From an uncultured Collinsella sp. (GTDB taxonomy: Bacteria > Actinomycetota > Coriobacteriia > Coriobacteriales > Coriobacteriaceae), in NCBI GenBank assembly GCA_900549065.1, contig URNC01000030.1, positions 1 to 15,435 of the forward strand: 15,435 nt of DNA. Direction: 5' to 3'. Below, piece after piece: positions 1 to 7,232 of this stretch; position 1 is the first letter of the stretch, and each line of letters starts with the position of its first letter. The translations under genes and the position numbers were made by a program. The notes under the pieces were generated by a model. That model did not search any database. It saw only the letters and a list, made by a program, of their open reading frames with translations, and was not told the DNA's origin.

Positions 1-1
1 G

Positions 2-2233
2 GCTGCCGCCGGCGCTGCCGTGCCCACCATCTCGCGCGGGCGCGTGACCTTTGTGGACGCTGCCCTGCCGCAGGGCGTGGTGGTGCCCGACGCCAATTTG
101 GCCGTGTTCTCGATTGCCGACCTCAATGCCCGCATGGATGCCAACCGCGCGCGCAGCCGCCGCAAGGTTGACATTACGCAGATCACCTTCCCGTTTAAGC
201 CGGGCGACTACGTGGTGCACGCTACCCACGGCATCGCGCTCTTTAGCGAGATCGCGCGCCAGGAAGTGGGCGGCAAGGAACGCGACTACTTTTTGCTGGA
301 ATATGCCGATGGCGACAAGCTCTACGTGCCGCTCGAGCAGGTCGACCGCATCACGCGCTACGTTGGCCCCGACGGCGACAAGCCGCGCCTGACCAGGCTC
401 AACACAGCCGACTGGACGCGCGCTACCAACAAGGCGCGCAAGAACGCCAAAAAGCTGGCGTTTGACCTGGTCGACCTGTATACGCGCCGCTCGTCGATTA
501 CCGGTATCGCCTGCCCGCCCGACACGCCCGAGCAGATTGAGATGGAGGAGAGCTTCCCTTACGACGAGACGCGCGACCAGCTGGAGGCCATCGCCGATAT
601 TAAGGCCGACATGGAGGCGCCCAAGCCCATGGACCGCCTGCTCTGCGGCGACGTGGGCTTTGGCAAGACCGAGGTCGCCCTGCGTGCGGCGTTTAAGTGT
701 GTGGACTCCGGCCGTCAGGTCATGGTGCTCTGTCCCACGACCATTCTGGCCCAGCAGCACTACGAGACCTTCTTTGAGCGCTTTGCCCCGTTTGGCCTCG
801 AGGTCGAGGTGCTCAGCCGCTTCCGCACGCCGGCGCAGCAGAAGCGCGCGCTCAAGGCGTTTGCCGAGGGCACGATCGATGTGCTCATCGGCACGCACCG
901 CTTGCTTTCGGCCGATGTGAACCCAAAGAACTTGGGCCTGGTGATCATCGACGAGGAACAGCGCTTTGGCGTGCAGCACAAGGAGCAGCTCAAGAACCTG
1001 CGCGAGCAGATTGACGTGCTCACGCTTTCGGCAACGCCTATTCCGCGAACCATGCAGATGGCCACGAGCGGCGTGCGCGACATGAGCTTGATCACGACGC
1101 CGCCGACCGGGCGCCGCCCCGTAATCGTGCACGTGGGAGAGTACGACCCCGACGTGGTGAGCGCGGCGATTCGCCTGGAGGTGGGCCGCGGCGGTCAGGT
1201 GTACTACGTGTCCAACCGCGTCAAGACCATCGACGACGCCGTGGCGCGCGTGCACGAGGCCGCGCCCGAGGCGCGCGTGGGCGTAGCGCACGGCAAGATG
1301 AGCCCGCGCGAGGTCGAGGATGTGATGATCGAGTTCGCGACCAAAAAGATCGACGTGCTCATCGCCACGACCATCGTGGAGAGCGGTATCGACAACGCGA
1401 CCGCCAACACGCTCATCATCGAGGACTCGCAGCGCTTGGGCCTGGCACAGCTCTATCAACTCAAGGGTCGTGTGGGCCGTTCTGCCACGCAGGCCTACGC
1501 GTACTTTATGTTCCCGGGCGAGCTGCCACTCACCGAGGAGGCCACGGCGCGTCTGACCGCACTTTCCGAGTTCCAGGACTTGGGCAGCGGCATGCGCATC
1601 GCCATGCGCGACCTGGAGATTCGCGGCGCCGGCTCGCTTATGGGCGCCGAGCAGCATGGCAACCTGTCGAGCGTGGGCTTTGACCTGTTTACGCAGATGC
1701 TGGGCCAGGCAGTGGCCGAGGCGCGCGGCGATGACGATGCCGGCGTGGAGGCGGCGAGCGTGGGCATTAACCTACCGGCCGACTACTTCTTGTCCGAGGA
1801 GTACCTGCCGGCGGTGGACCAGCGCGTGCTCGTGTACCGTAAGCTCGCAGCGGCCGAGGACCTGGAGAGCATCGATGAGGTGCAGGAGGAGACCGAGGCT
1901 GCGCATGGCGAGCTGCCGTTGGCGGGACTCAACCTGTTCAATCGCGCGCGCATCCGCATCCGTGGCGAGCGCCTAGGGCTCGAGAGCGTCACGCTCAGCG
2001 GCGGCCGCATCACCTTTTTGGGCGTCGACGTGCCCAAGAAGGTGGCCTTTGAGCTTAAGACCCGCTATGGTGCGGTGAACTTTCCCAAGAGCCGCAAGCT
2101 GTCGGTGCCCTACAAGGCGGGCGCCGGTGCGGGCAGCGGCCTGGGTCGCGGTCTCGACGCCAACGACGGCACCGGCCCGGTGGCGGCGGCGCTCATGCTG
2201 CTGCAACAGCTGGGTGCTAGTGATGATGACTAA
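2..2233 (+). CDS. mfd: Transcription-repair coupling factor Mfd (5' end cut off by the window)
   Basis: This is an ATP-driven translocase that removes RNA polymerase stalled at DNA lesions and recruits the UvrABC excision machinery. The reading frame is already open at base 2, so the visible 743 codons are the C-terminal part of a protein normally near 1,150 residues. The UvrB-like N-terminal region is missing. In order one sees: the CarD-like RNA polymerase interaction domain (PFKPGDYVVHATHG, near base 190), helicase motif I (GDVGFGKTE, near 649), the DEEQ box of motif II (near 949), SATPIPRTMQ (motif III, near 1030), a VESGIDN block (near 1377), and motif VI with QLKGRVGRS (near 1456). The TRCF C-terminal domain follows. 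The GTG at base 20 is only an internal valine codon. The last residues (Gly-rich stretch, then an acidic GASDDD end) look like a lineage-specific tail. Identification is secure; the true start lies outside the window. Confidence 0.97.
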   Translation, partial: AAAGAAVPTISRGRVTFVDAALPQGVVVPDANLAVFSIADLNARMDANRARSRRKVDITQITFPFKPGDYVVHATHGIALFSEIARQEVGGKERDYFLLEYADGDKLYVPLEQVDRITRYVGPDGDKPRLTRLNTADWTRATNKARKNAKKLAFDLVDLYTRRSSITGIACPPDTPEQIEMEESFPYDETRDQLEAIADIKADMEAPKPMDRLLCGDVGFGKTEVALRAAFKCVDSGRQVMVLCPTTILAQQHYETFFERFAPFGLEVEVLSRFRTPAQQKRALKAFAEGTIDVLIGTHRLLSADVNPKNLGLVIIDEEQRFGVQHKEQLKNLREQIDVLTLSATPIPRTMQMATSGVRDMSLITTPPTGRRPVIVHVGEYDPDVVSAAIRLEVGRGGQVYYVSNRVKTIDDAVARVHEAAPEARVGVAHGKMSPREVEDVMIEFATKKIDVLIATTIVESGIDNATANTLIIEDSQRLGLAQLYQLKGRVGRSATQAYAYFMFPGELPLTEEATARLTALSEFQDLGSGMRIAMRDLEIRGAGSLMGAEQHGNLSSVGFDLFTQMLGQAVAEARGDDDAGVEAASVGINLPADYFLSEEYLPAVDQRVLVYRKLAAAEDLESIDEVQEETEAAHGELPLAGLNLFNRARIRIRGERLGLESVTLSGGRITFLGVDVPKKVAFELKTRYGAVNFPKSRKLSVPYKAGAGAGSGLGRGLDANDGTGPVAAALMLLQQLGASDDD

Positions 2234-2243
2234 CGAGTAGGGG

Positions 2244-2279
2244 ACGTGGCGGGACGAAGTCATCTTTGTCCCGCCACGT
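2244..2279 (+). terminator. Hairpin after mfd, probable terminator
   Basis: A 12-bp perfect stem (ACGTGGCGGGAC at 2244-2255 pairing with 2268-2279) begins 11 bases after the mfd stop. It can extend inward by about three more pairs. No strong T run follows, so it may act as a weak terminator or as a 3'-end stabiliser. It sits only 34 bases before the next start codon. Confidence 0.5.
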
Positions 2280-2313
2280 TGCAGGTTGATTCCAGGCCCA
2301 TCGAAAGGAAAGC

Positions 2314-3177
2314 ATGTTCGGATACATCTATAAGAAAGATGTCGCCATTATCGCGGTTGTCCTGTGTCTTTGTCTGGGCGCGGGCAGTTTCTTCGATTAT
2401 CAGATCTCGAGCGCGCTGTTCAATATCGGCAGCATGTACGGTCGCTTTATCGAGGCCGCCGGCGAGCTGCCGTTCGAGCTGACGGCGAGCATCGCGGGCG
2501 TTATGCTCGTGCGCGCGGTGCGTCCCGACTCCAGGGGGAGCAAATGGCTCGCCGTGCTCGGCATCCTCGTCAACATTGGCCTGGCCGGCTACGAGATCGT
2601 TTCGTCCCTGCGGGTTGGCGGCAAACTCATCGCGGTTCAGTTGGTGCTGACGTTTGTGCTGGTCATCGCCGCTAACCTTGTCGTTTATCGCCTCACGCGC
2701 ACGACCGAGCCCGACGAGCTCACGCGCTGGGCGTTGATGGTGCTTGTCGTGTGGGTCGCTCAGGCCATCATCCTCAACGTGATTGTCAAGCCGCTGTGGT
2801 CGCGCCCACGCATGCGCGTGATCGAGGTGACGCAGGGACTCGAGTTTCAGCCGTGGTGGGTGATCGGCAACCCCGACAAGTGGGCCTATATTGCCGCCGG
2901 TGTAGTCAAGGACGGCTTTAAGTCGTTTGCGAGCGGACACACGGCGCACGCGGCAATCGGCCTCATGCTCGCTGGGCTTCCCGCGACGGCCTTTAAGGAA
3001 AAGCCGTCGCGCCGCCGGGTGGTCTTTTGGACGGCGGCTGTGGTCGCGGCGCTCGTCGCCTTTGGCCGCATCGTGATCGGAGCGCACTTTTTGAGTGACG
3101 TGAGCTGCGGTTTTGCTCTGGTACTGGCACTTGAGTGCCTTGCCGCGCGCATTGCCTATCCCAGCGGCGTACAATAG
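2314..3177 (+). CDS. PAP2-family membrane phosphatase
   Basis: This is an integral membrane protein of 287 residues with the three conserved blocks of type 2 phosphatidic acid phosphatases. Block C1 is K159-PLWSRPR; its last RP is degenerate, with Met replacing the usual Pro. Block C2 is ASGH with the presumed general-acid His209. Block C3 is R252-IVIGAHFLSD, with His258 as the expected nucleophile and Asp262 as its partner. Several hydrophobic segments precede C1 (about residues 10-30, 50-70, 75-95, 105-125, 140-158) and follow C2. Family members dephosphorylate membrane lipid phosphates such as phosphatidate, phosphatidylglycerol phosphate or undecaprenyl pyrophosphate at the outer membrane face. 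Nothing here decides which. The ATG start is supported by GAAAGGA about 6 bases upstream. Substrate is unknown. Confidence 0.88.
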   Translation: MFGYIYKKDVAIIAVVLCLCLGAGSFFDYQISSALFNIGSMYGRFIEAAGELPFELTASIAGVMLVRAVRPDSRGSKWLAVLGILVNIGLAGYEIVSSLRVGGKLIAVQLVLTFVLVIAANLVVYRLTRTTEPDELTRWALMVLVVWVAQAIILNVIVKPLWSRPRMRVIEVTQGLEFQPWWVIGNPDKWAYIAAGVVKDGFKSFASGHTAHAAIGLMLAGLPATAFKEKPSRRRVVFWTAAVVAALVAFGRIVIGAHFLSDVSCGFALVLALECLAARIAYPSGVQ

Positions 3178-3222
3178 CTCCGTTTGAATCATCTGGCCGA
3201 TACCCGGTAAGAGAGGATTGCC

Positions 3223-4248
3223 ATGCTCGCGTTCAACAACGACTATTCCCACGGCGCACACCCAGCGGTGCTGCAGGCGCTCGTCGACACCAATATGGAG
3301 CCGCAGCCCGGCTACGGTACCGATGCACATACCGAGCGTGCCAAGCAACTTATTCGCGAGGCCTGCCAGGCGCCTGACGCCGACGTGTTTTTCCTGGTGG
3401 GCGGCACGCAGGCTAACGCGACGGTGATCGACATGCTGCTTGCGCCGTACGAGGGCGTCGTTGCTGCCGAGACTGGCCACGTTGCCTGCCACGAGGCGGG
3501 CGCCATCGAGTTTGGCGGCCACAAGGTGCTCACCATCCCCGGCTACGAGGGCAAGATGCACGCCGAGGACCTCGAGAACTATATCCAGGTGTTCTACGAA
3601 AACGAGAGCTACGAGCACACGGTGTTCCCGGGTGCCGTGTACGTGAGCCTATCGACCGAGTACGGCACGCTGTACTCCAAGGCCGAGCTCGCGGCGATTC
3701 ACGCAGTGTGTCAGAAGCGCGAGATTCCGCTGTTTGTGGATGGCGCCCGCCTGGCCTATGCGCTGGCGGCCGATGAGTGCGACATTACCCTGCCCGAGCT
3801 GGCGCAGCTGTGCGACGTGTTCTACATCGGCGGCACCAAGTGCGGCGCGCTCTGCGGCGAGGCTGTGGTGTTCTGCGGCATGCGCGCCCCGGCGCATCCC
3901 ATTCCGCGTATTAAGCAGCACGGCGCGCTGTTGGCCAAGGGCCGCCTGACGGGCGTGCAGTTTGAGGCGCTCTTTACCGACGGCCTGTATTTTGAGATTG
4001 GCCGTCAGGCGATCGAAACCGCGCAGGCGCTTCGTCGCGTGCTGCACGAGCACGGCTACCGGTTCTTCTTGGAGACGCCGACTAACCAGCAGTTCGTGAT
4101 TCTGCCCAACGAGGACATGGCGCGCATTCGCGAGCATGCGGCGATCGAGTACTGGGAAAAGTACGACGAGACCCACACGGTGGTGCGCTTTTGCACCAGC
4201 TGGGCCACGACGCAGGAGGATATCGACGCGTTGGCGGCTGTCCTGTAG
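3223..4248 (+). CDS. ltaE: Low-specificity L-threonine aldolase family PLP enzyme
   Basis: This 341-residue protein belongs to the beta-eliminating lyase/threonine aldolase fold type I PLP enzymes. These cleave L-threonine or L-allo-threonine to glycine and acetaldehyde in the cytosol. Supporting features are the N-terminal FNNDYSHGAHP, the GYGTDAHTERAK segment, the cofactor-phosphate region VGGTQANATV, the His-rich stretch GHVACHEAGAIE, the VDGARLAYAL block with the Asp that contacts the PLP ring nitrogen, and YIGGTKCG with Lys206 as the expected Schiff-base lysine. The length is normal for the family. The ATG start has AGAGAGGA a short distance upstream. It lies 45 bases after the PAP2 gene with no terminator seen between them, so co-transcription is possible. 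A strong terminator ends the unit. A related aldolase or lyase activity cannot be excluded from sequence. Confidence 0.88.
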   Translation: MLAFNNDYSHGAHPAVLQALVDTNMEPQPGYGTDAHTERAKQLIREACQAPDADVFFLVGGTQANATVIDMLLAPYEGVVAAETGHVACHEAGAIEFGGHKVLTIPGYEGKMHAEDLENYIQVFYENESYEHTVFPGAVYVSLSTEYGTLYSKAELAAIHAVCQKREIPLFVDGARLAYALAADECDITLPELAQLCDVFYIGGTKCGALCGEAVVFCGMRAPAHPIPRIKQHGALLAKGRLTGVQFEALFTDGLYFEIGRQAIETAQALRRVLHEHGYRFFLETPTNQQFVILPNEDMARIREHAAIEYWEKYDETHTVVRFCTSWATTQEDIDALAAVL

Positions 4249-4266
4249 CCTGATGTAATGACGGGG

Positions 4267-4309
4267 GGCCGCCTTGCGCTGGGTTTGGCGCAAGGCGGCC
4301 TCTGTTTTT
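4267..4309 (+). terminator. Rho-independent terminator after the threonine aldolase gene
   Basis: A perfect 13-bp GC-rich stem (GGCCGCCTTGCGC at 4267-4279 with 4288-4300) has an 8-base loop and is followed by TCTGTTTTT. It is the clearest terminator in the window. Confidence 0.93.
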
Positions 4310-4325
4310 GAGGGGGAAGGGTTGT

Positions 4326-4916
4326 ATGACCGAGATGTCCGAGCCGACGATTCGCCTGGCGACGCCCGATGATGCGCCGGCGTTGCTTGCCATCTATGAG
4401 CCGTATGTGCGCCAGACGGCGATTACCTGCGAATACGAGGTGCCGAGCGTTGAGGAGTTCGCCGGGCGCATCGAGCGTACGCTCAAGCGCTATCCGTATT
4501 TGGTGATGGAGTTGGACGGGCGTCCGGTAGGCTATGCCTACGTGAGTCCGCTTAACAGCCGCGAGGCATACGACTGGTCGGTCGAGACGTCGATCTACCT
4601 GGCACGCGATGTGCGCCATGGCGGGCTGGGTCGCAAGCTGCACGATGCGCTCAAGCAGTGCCTAATCGCGATGGGCATCACCAATATGTGCGCGCTCATC
4701 GCCGTGCCGCACGACAAGGACGACGAGTATCTAACGCACAATAGCCAGGACTTCCATGCCCATATGGGATATCGCTTGGTGGGCGCCTTCGATCGCTGTG
4801 CCCAAAAGTTTGGCCGCTGGTACGACATGTGCTGGATGGAGTTGGTCCTGGCCGAGCGCACGTCCAACCAACCCAAACCAACCTGGTTCCCCGACCTCCC
4901 CAAACCTACCATTTAG
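4326..4916 (+). CDS. GNAT N-acetyltransferase, phosphinothricin acetyltransferase-like
   Basis: This is a 196-residue GCN5-related acetyltransferase that would transfer acetyl from acetyl-CoA to an amine. Its layout matches the phosphinothricin/methionine-sulfoximine acetyltransferase branch: TIRLATPDDAPALLAIYEPYV at the N-terminus, then a TCEYEVPS segment, VGYAYVSPL, the YDWSVETSIYL strand, and the acetyl-CoA loop R97-HGGLGRK. After these come AVPHDKDD, the HAHMGYRLVGAFDRCAQKFGRWYDMCWME block and a proline-rich tail. The ATG at 4326 is preferred because AGGGGGAAGGG precedes it at good spacing. A TTG further upstream lies inside the terminator, and an ATG at 4335 is a second option. The last codons and the stop overlap a dispersed 35-bp repeat, which probably supplied the C-terminal tail. 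Natural substrate unknown; resistance should not be assumed. Confidence 0.87.
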   Translation: MTEMSEPTIRLATPDDAPALLAIYEPYVRQTAITCEYEVPSVEEFAGRIERTLKRYPYLVMELDGRPVGYAYVSPLNSREAYDWSVETSIYLARDVRHGGLGRKLHDALKQCLIAMGITNMCALIAVPHDKDDEYLTHNSQDFHAHMGYRLVGAFDRCAQKFGRWYDMCWMELVLAERTSNQPKPTWFPDLPKPTI

Positions 4917-4938
4917 GGACAGGTTTATTTTGGCAGGT
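4904..4938. repeat. 35-bp imperfect palindromic repeat, copy A
   Basis: The ends ACCTACC and GGCAGGT are inverted relative to each other, around a core containing GGGACAGG. Its reverse complement matches copy B (12393-12427) at 30 of 35 positions by eye. It fills the gap between the convergent GNAT and GntR genes and touches both stop codons. Confidence 0.75.
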
Positions 4939-5660
4939 TAGCCGATTGGCTCGGTGTATTTGGCGCGGTCGGTGCGTTGGATGCGCTTAGAGACATGGAG
5001 CGGTCGGCCGTCGGTGTCGTAGACGTAGTCGGTGATCAGGATCAGCGCCTGCCCGCGCTCGACGTTGAGCAAAAACGCCTCGTTTTGCGAGGCATAGCAC
5101 ACCTCAAAGGTCTTATGTCCCTGTGCTGGCGCGCGATGGAATTCTTGGCGCAGCGTCGCGTAGAGCGAACCGTTGATATCGCGATCGATGAGCGTCTCGA
5201 AGCTTGGCGGCAGGTAGGTGGTCTCCAGGCACAGCGGCACGTCGTCCAGGTAGCGCAGGCGGACAAGTTTGACGAGCTTGCTGCCCACGGCGGCGTCAAA
5301 GAACTTAGCTATGCTGCCGGCCGCCTTGGCAAAGCCCGAGTCCACGGTGCGCGTGGTGGGCTTCATGCCCTGACCTTCGACCTGCTTGGTATAGCTCGAA
5401 AACACTAGGTTGTTCTCGTGGAGCGCGGGCGTGTCGGCCACAAAGGCGCCACGCCCGCGCTCGGTGCGCACCAGGCCCTCATCAACAAGAACCTTAAGGG
5501 CGTGGCGCACGGTGCTGCGCGACAGCCCCGATTCGTCCATGAGTTCCATCTCGGACGGCAGCTTGTCTCCGCGTGCGTAGATACCGGTGGCGATGCGGTC
5601 GCGCAACATGCCCGCCAAGCGCTCGTATTGGCTCAGTTTCTTTTTAGACGAAGCGTTCAT
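4938..5660 (-). CDS. GntR/HutC-family transcriptional regulator (regulator 1)
   Basis: This 240-residue protein has an N-terminal GntR winged helix (about residues 10-73). It contains RIATGIYARGDKLPSE, the recognition-helix segment SGLSRSTVRHALKVLVDEGL, and the wing RTERGRGAFV. A UTRA effector domain of the HutC subfamily follows (about residues 90-235). Such proteins usually repress sugar or amino-sugar genes and are released by a phosphorylated sugar. The gene is divergent from the first SIS-domain deglycase, sharing a 205-bp region with repeated TTGTATGC sites. That makes it the likely local regulator of the deglycase and of itself. Its stop codon lies at the edge of a dispersed repeat. 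The effector is inferred to be a fructosamine 6-phosphate or a related sugar phosphate; this is not shown by sequence. Confidence 0.92.
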   Translation of the reverse strand: MNASSKKKLSQYERLAGMLRDRIATGIYARGDKLPSEMELMDESGLSRSTVRHALKVLVDEGLVRTERGRGAFVADTPALHENNLVFSSYTKQVEGQGMKPTTRTVDSGFAKAAGSIAKFFDAAVGSKLVKLVRLRYLDDVPLCLETTYLPPSFETLIDRDINGSLYATLRQEFHRAPAQGHKTFEVCYASQNEAFLLNVERGQALILITDYVYDTDGRPLHVSKRIQRTDRAKYTEPIG

Positions 5661-5865
5661 GTGATCAACCTGTATCTAACTTGTATGCCTATCTAAGCAA
5701 GCATGTATTCAATACAACAATAAAACCGCTGGTAGCCAGTTGTCGAAAACCGCATCAGCAAAATATCTAAGACAAATATAGCATACAACTAGTCGACATA
5801 ACCAAAACATGTATGTAACTTGTATGCCATCGAGAGCATCAAACGAGAAGAAAGGCTGATGCACG
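5661..5865. promoter_or_regulatory. Divergent promoter-operator region between regulator 1 and deglycase 1
   Basis: This AT-rich 205-bp gap holds a 19-base near-perfect direct repeat, TGTATSTAACTTGTATGCC, at 5671-5689 and 5810-5828. An inverted TTGTATGC half-site lies at 5781-5788, and a perfect 13-base palindrome TGTATTcAATACA at 5704-5716. These are good candidates for GntR/HutC operators. A possible plus-strand promoter is TTGTCG (5740-5745) with TATCTA (5764-5769). On the minus strand TTGTAT, then 16 bases, then TAGATA overlaps the palindrome. Promoter elements are tentative; the repeated sites are directly visible. Confidence 0.72.
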
Positions 5866-6858
5866 ATGACTACTCAGGAACAGGTTAAGGACGTCGTCTC
5901 CCAGGTTTTGGCTGACAAGGCTGACAAGGGCGGCATCAAGCGCGTCGTGTGGATTGGCGCCGGCGGATCCAACGGCGGTAACTATCCTGCCCAGTACTTT
6001 ATGGAGCACGAGGCCACGCAGGTCGTGAGCTCCAGCTACACCAGCAACGAGTTCGTGCACGCCACCCCGGCCTACGTCAACGAGAACACCCTGGCCGTCG
6101 TCGTGTCCATGCGCGGCACCAAGGAGACCATCGTTGCCGCCCAGGTCGCCAAGGACCACGGCGCCAGCACCATCGCCATCTATGTTGACGAGTCCGGCCT
6201 CACCGAGGTCTGCGACTACAAGATCCAGTACGACAGCCTGGCCGTCGACGAGTCCTGCATGGGCCGCACCAACTCTGCCGTCGTGACCATGATCGCCATG
6301 GAGCTTACGCAGCAGACCGAGGGCTATGCCGAGTACGAGACCGCTATGGCCGCCTTCGACTTGGTCGACCCCATCTATCGCAAGGCCGTCGAGTACACCC
6401 GTCCGCTCGCTGCCAAGTGGGCCGAGCAGAACGCCGACAAGCCCTGCATCAACGTCATGGCCCAGGGCCCGCTCTTTGGTGCCGCCTACGTCTTTAGCAT
6501 CTGCAACGTGCAGGAGATGCTGCAGATCGACTCCTGCACCATCAACACCTGCGACTTCTTCCATGGCCCCTTCGAGATCCTGGACAAGCGCACCTCGCTG
6601 TTCCAGCTCATCAGCGTCGGCCGCAGCCGCTGCAACGACGAGCGCGGCATCCGCTTCGTCAACCAGTACGGTGGCGAGCGCGTCTATCAGCTCGACGCCA
6701 AGGAGCTCGGCCTCAACGACATCAAGGACAGCGTGAGCGAGTACTTCAACCACCTGATCTTTGCTCCGATCCTCAACAACGTGTATATGCGCGCGCTCTC
6801 CGCCGTTACCCACAAGGACTACATGACGCGCCGCTACATGTGGAAGCTGGACTACTAG
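5866..6858 (+). CDS. SIS-domain phospho-fructosamine deglycase, FrlB/GfrE/FraB type (deglycase 1)
   Basis: This 330-residue cytosolic protein has two SIS sugar-isomerase folds. Family members cleave 6-phosphorylated Amadori compounds (fructoselysine-6-P, glucoselysine-6-P, fructose-asparagine-6-P) into a hexose 6-phosphate and an amino acid. The first SIS fold carries WIGAGGSNGGNYPAQYF and later VVSMRGTKETIVAAQVAKDHGAS. The second begins near INVMAQGPLFGAAYVFSIC. Glu217 (QEML) and His233 (FFHGPFE) are 16 residues apart, the spacing I recall for the catalytic Glu/His pair of FraB. The C-terminus, MTRRYMWKLDY, resembles the FrlB end and deglycase 2. The residue three before His233 is Asp, where FrlB and deglycase 2 have Glu. 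AAGAAAGG precedes the ATG. A regulator gene is divergent upstream and a terminator follows, so it is probably monocistronic. Exact substrate undetermined. Confidence 0.82.
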   Translation: MTTQEQVKDVVSQVLADKADKGGIKRVVWIGAGGSNGGNYPAQYFMEHEATQVVSSSYTSNEFVHATPAYVNENTLAVVVSMRGTKETIVAAQVAKDHGASTIAIYVDESGLTEVCDYKIQYDSLAVDESCMGRTNSAVVTMIAMELTQQTEGYAEYETAMAAFDLVDPIYRKAVEYTRPLAAKWAEQNADKPCINVMAQGPLFGAAYVFSICNVQEMLQIDSCTINTCDFFHGPFEILDKRTSLFQLISVGRSRCNDERGIRFVNQYGGERVYQLDAKELGLNDIKDSVSEYFNHLIFAPILNNVYMRALSAVTHKDYMTRRYMWKLDY

Positions 6859-6866
6859 GAGTATTA

Positions 6867-6931
6867 GTTCCGCCGTTCTACCGAACGGCGGACCAGCCGA
6901 CGCTGCGCGCCCGGCATTTGGCCAATCTGCC
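6867..6931. repeat. 65-bp structured repeat, copy 1
   Basis: It begins 8 bases after the deglycase 1 stop. A 9-bp stem CCGCCGTTC/GAACGGCGG (6870-6878 with 6883-6891) is followed by a conserved GCCGACGCTGC and a small GGC/GCC stem (6913-6915 with 6921-6923). Copy 2 at 15371-15435 matches at 54 of 65 positions by eye, with no gaps. GCCGTTC at 6929-6935 could pair with the GAACGGC arm instead, giving an alternative fold. Confidence 0.75.
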
Positions 6932-6941
6932 GTTCAATTTC

Positions 6942-6976
6942 AAAGGCGCGACCAAAAGGTCAGCGCCTTTTCATTT
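6942..6976 (+). terminator. Probable Rho-independent terminator after deglycase 1
   Basis: AAAGGCGCGACC (6942-6953), an AAAA loop, then GGTC-A-GCGCCTTT (6958-6970) form a 12-bp stem with one bulged A. TCATTT follows. It would end the deglycase 1 transcript. Confidence 0.75.
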
Positions 6977-7050
6977 CACGGCACCTTGGCTCAAATGACG
7001 GGCGCTCGCTGATGTTGCCAAAACGTCGGCGTCGCCGTGCTTGTTAAGGG

Positions 7051-7119
7051 ATTGGTGCATTGGGGACAGGTTACTTTACGCCAAGTTGGCGCATATGAAC
7101 CTGACCCCTTTGCACCAAT
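7051..7119. repeat. Nested inverted-repeat element with GGGGACAGG arms
   Basis: The 22-bp arms at 7051-7072 and 7098-7119 match at 19 of 22 positions when inverted: ATTGGTGCA outside, GGGGACAGGTT inside. A small second palindrome, CGCCAA-G-TTGGCG, sits in the middle. The GGGACAGG core is also found in copy A and related repeats, so this looks like a REP-type or miniature mobile element. Confidence 0.7.
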
Positions 7120-7164
7120 GGGTTGTAGCGGTAGAGCAGATTTTTCCGCTCGCCGATTTGTGTC

Positions 7165-7193
7165 TTGAAAAATGTATATAACGACTATAACGT
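7165..7193 (+). promoter_or_regulatory. Candidate promoter and operator of the EamA gene
   Basis: TTGAAA (7165-7170) and TATAAC (7186-7191) are separated by 15 bases, which is short for a standard promoter. The 13-bp motif ACGACTATAACGT (7181-7193) covers the -10 element and ends 39 bases before the start codon. The same ACGW-N5-ACGT pattern lies before the PTS operon and regulator 2. Confidence 0.55.
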
Positions 7194-7232
7194 AGTGTGA
7201 AACATATTGGAAACAATACCGAGGAGGCTGCG

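Larger units (their letters stand above)
6977..7232. other. Gene-free stretch before the EamA gene
   Basis: Together with the preceding repeat and terminator this makes a 374-bp gap after deglycase 1. Bases 6977-7050 show no feature I can support. Bases 7051-7119 hold an inverted-repeat element. Bases 7165-7193 carry promoter-like and operator-like sequence for the EamA gene. Confidence 0.6.

Noticed and set aside
2260..3618. Long minus-strand open frame (452 codons) opposite the PAP2 and aldolase genes
   Set aside because: It runs antisense to two well-supported genes, has no recognisable domain and a His/Arg/Asp-rich composition typical of shadow frames in GC-rich DNA.
4326..4916. Calling the GNAT gene a herbicide or antibiotic resistance determinant
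   Set aside because: The family resemblance is to phosphinothricin acetyltransferase-like proteins in general, most of which have unknown or metabolic substrates.
5839..6813. Minus-strand open frame (324 codons) opposite deglycase 1
   Set aside because: It shows the same antisense, repetitive Val/Leu/Gly/Asp composition, has no domain, and would overlap the deglycase promoter.
7197..7232. GTG at 7197 as the start of the EamA gene
   Set aside because: No ribosome site precedes it and it abuts the operator-like motif. TTG at 7233 has GAGGAGG at 5 bases and begins where family similarity begins.
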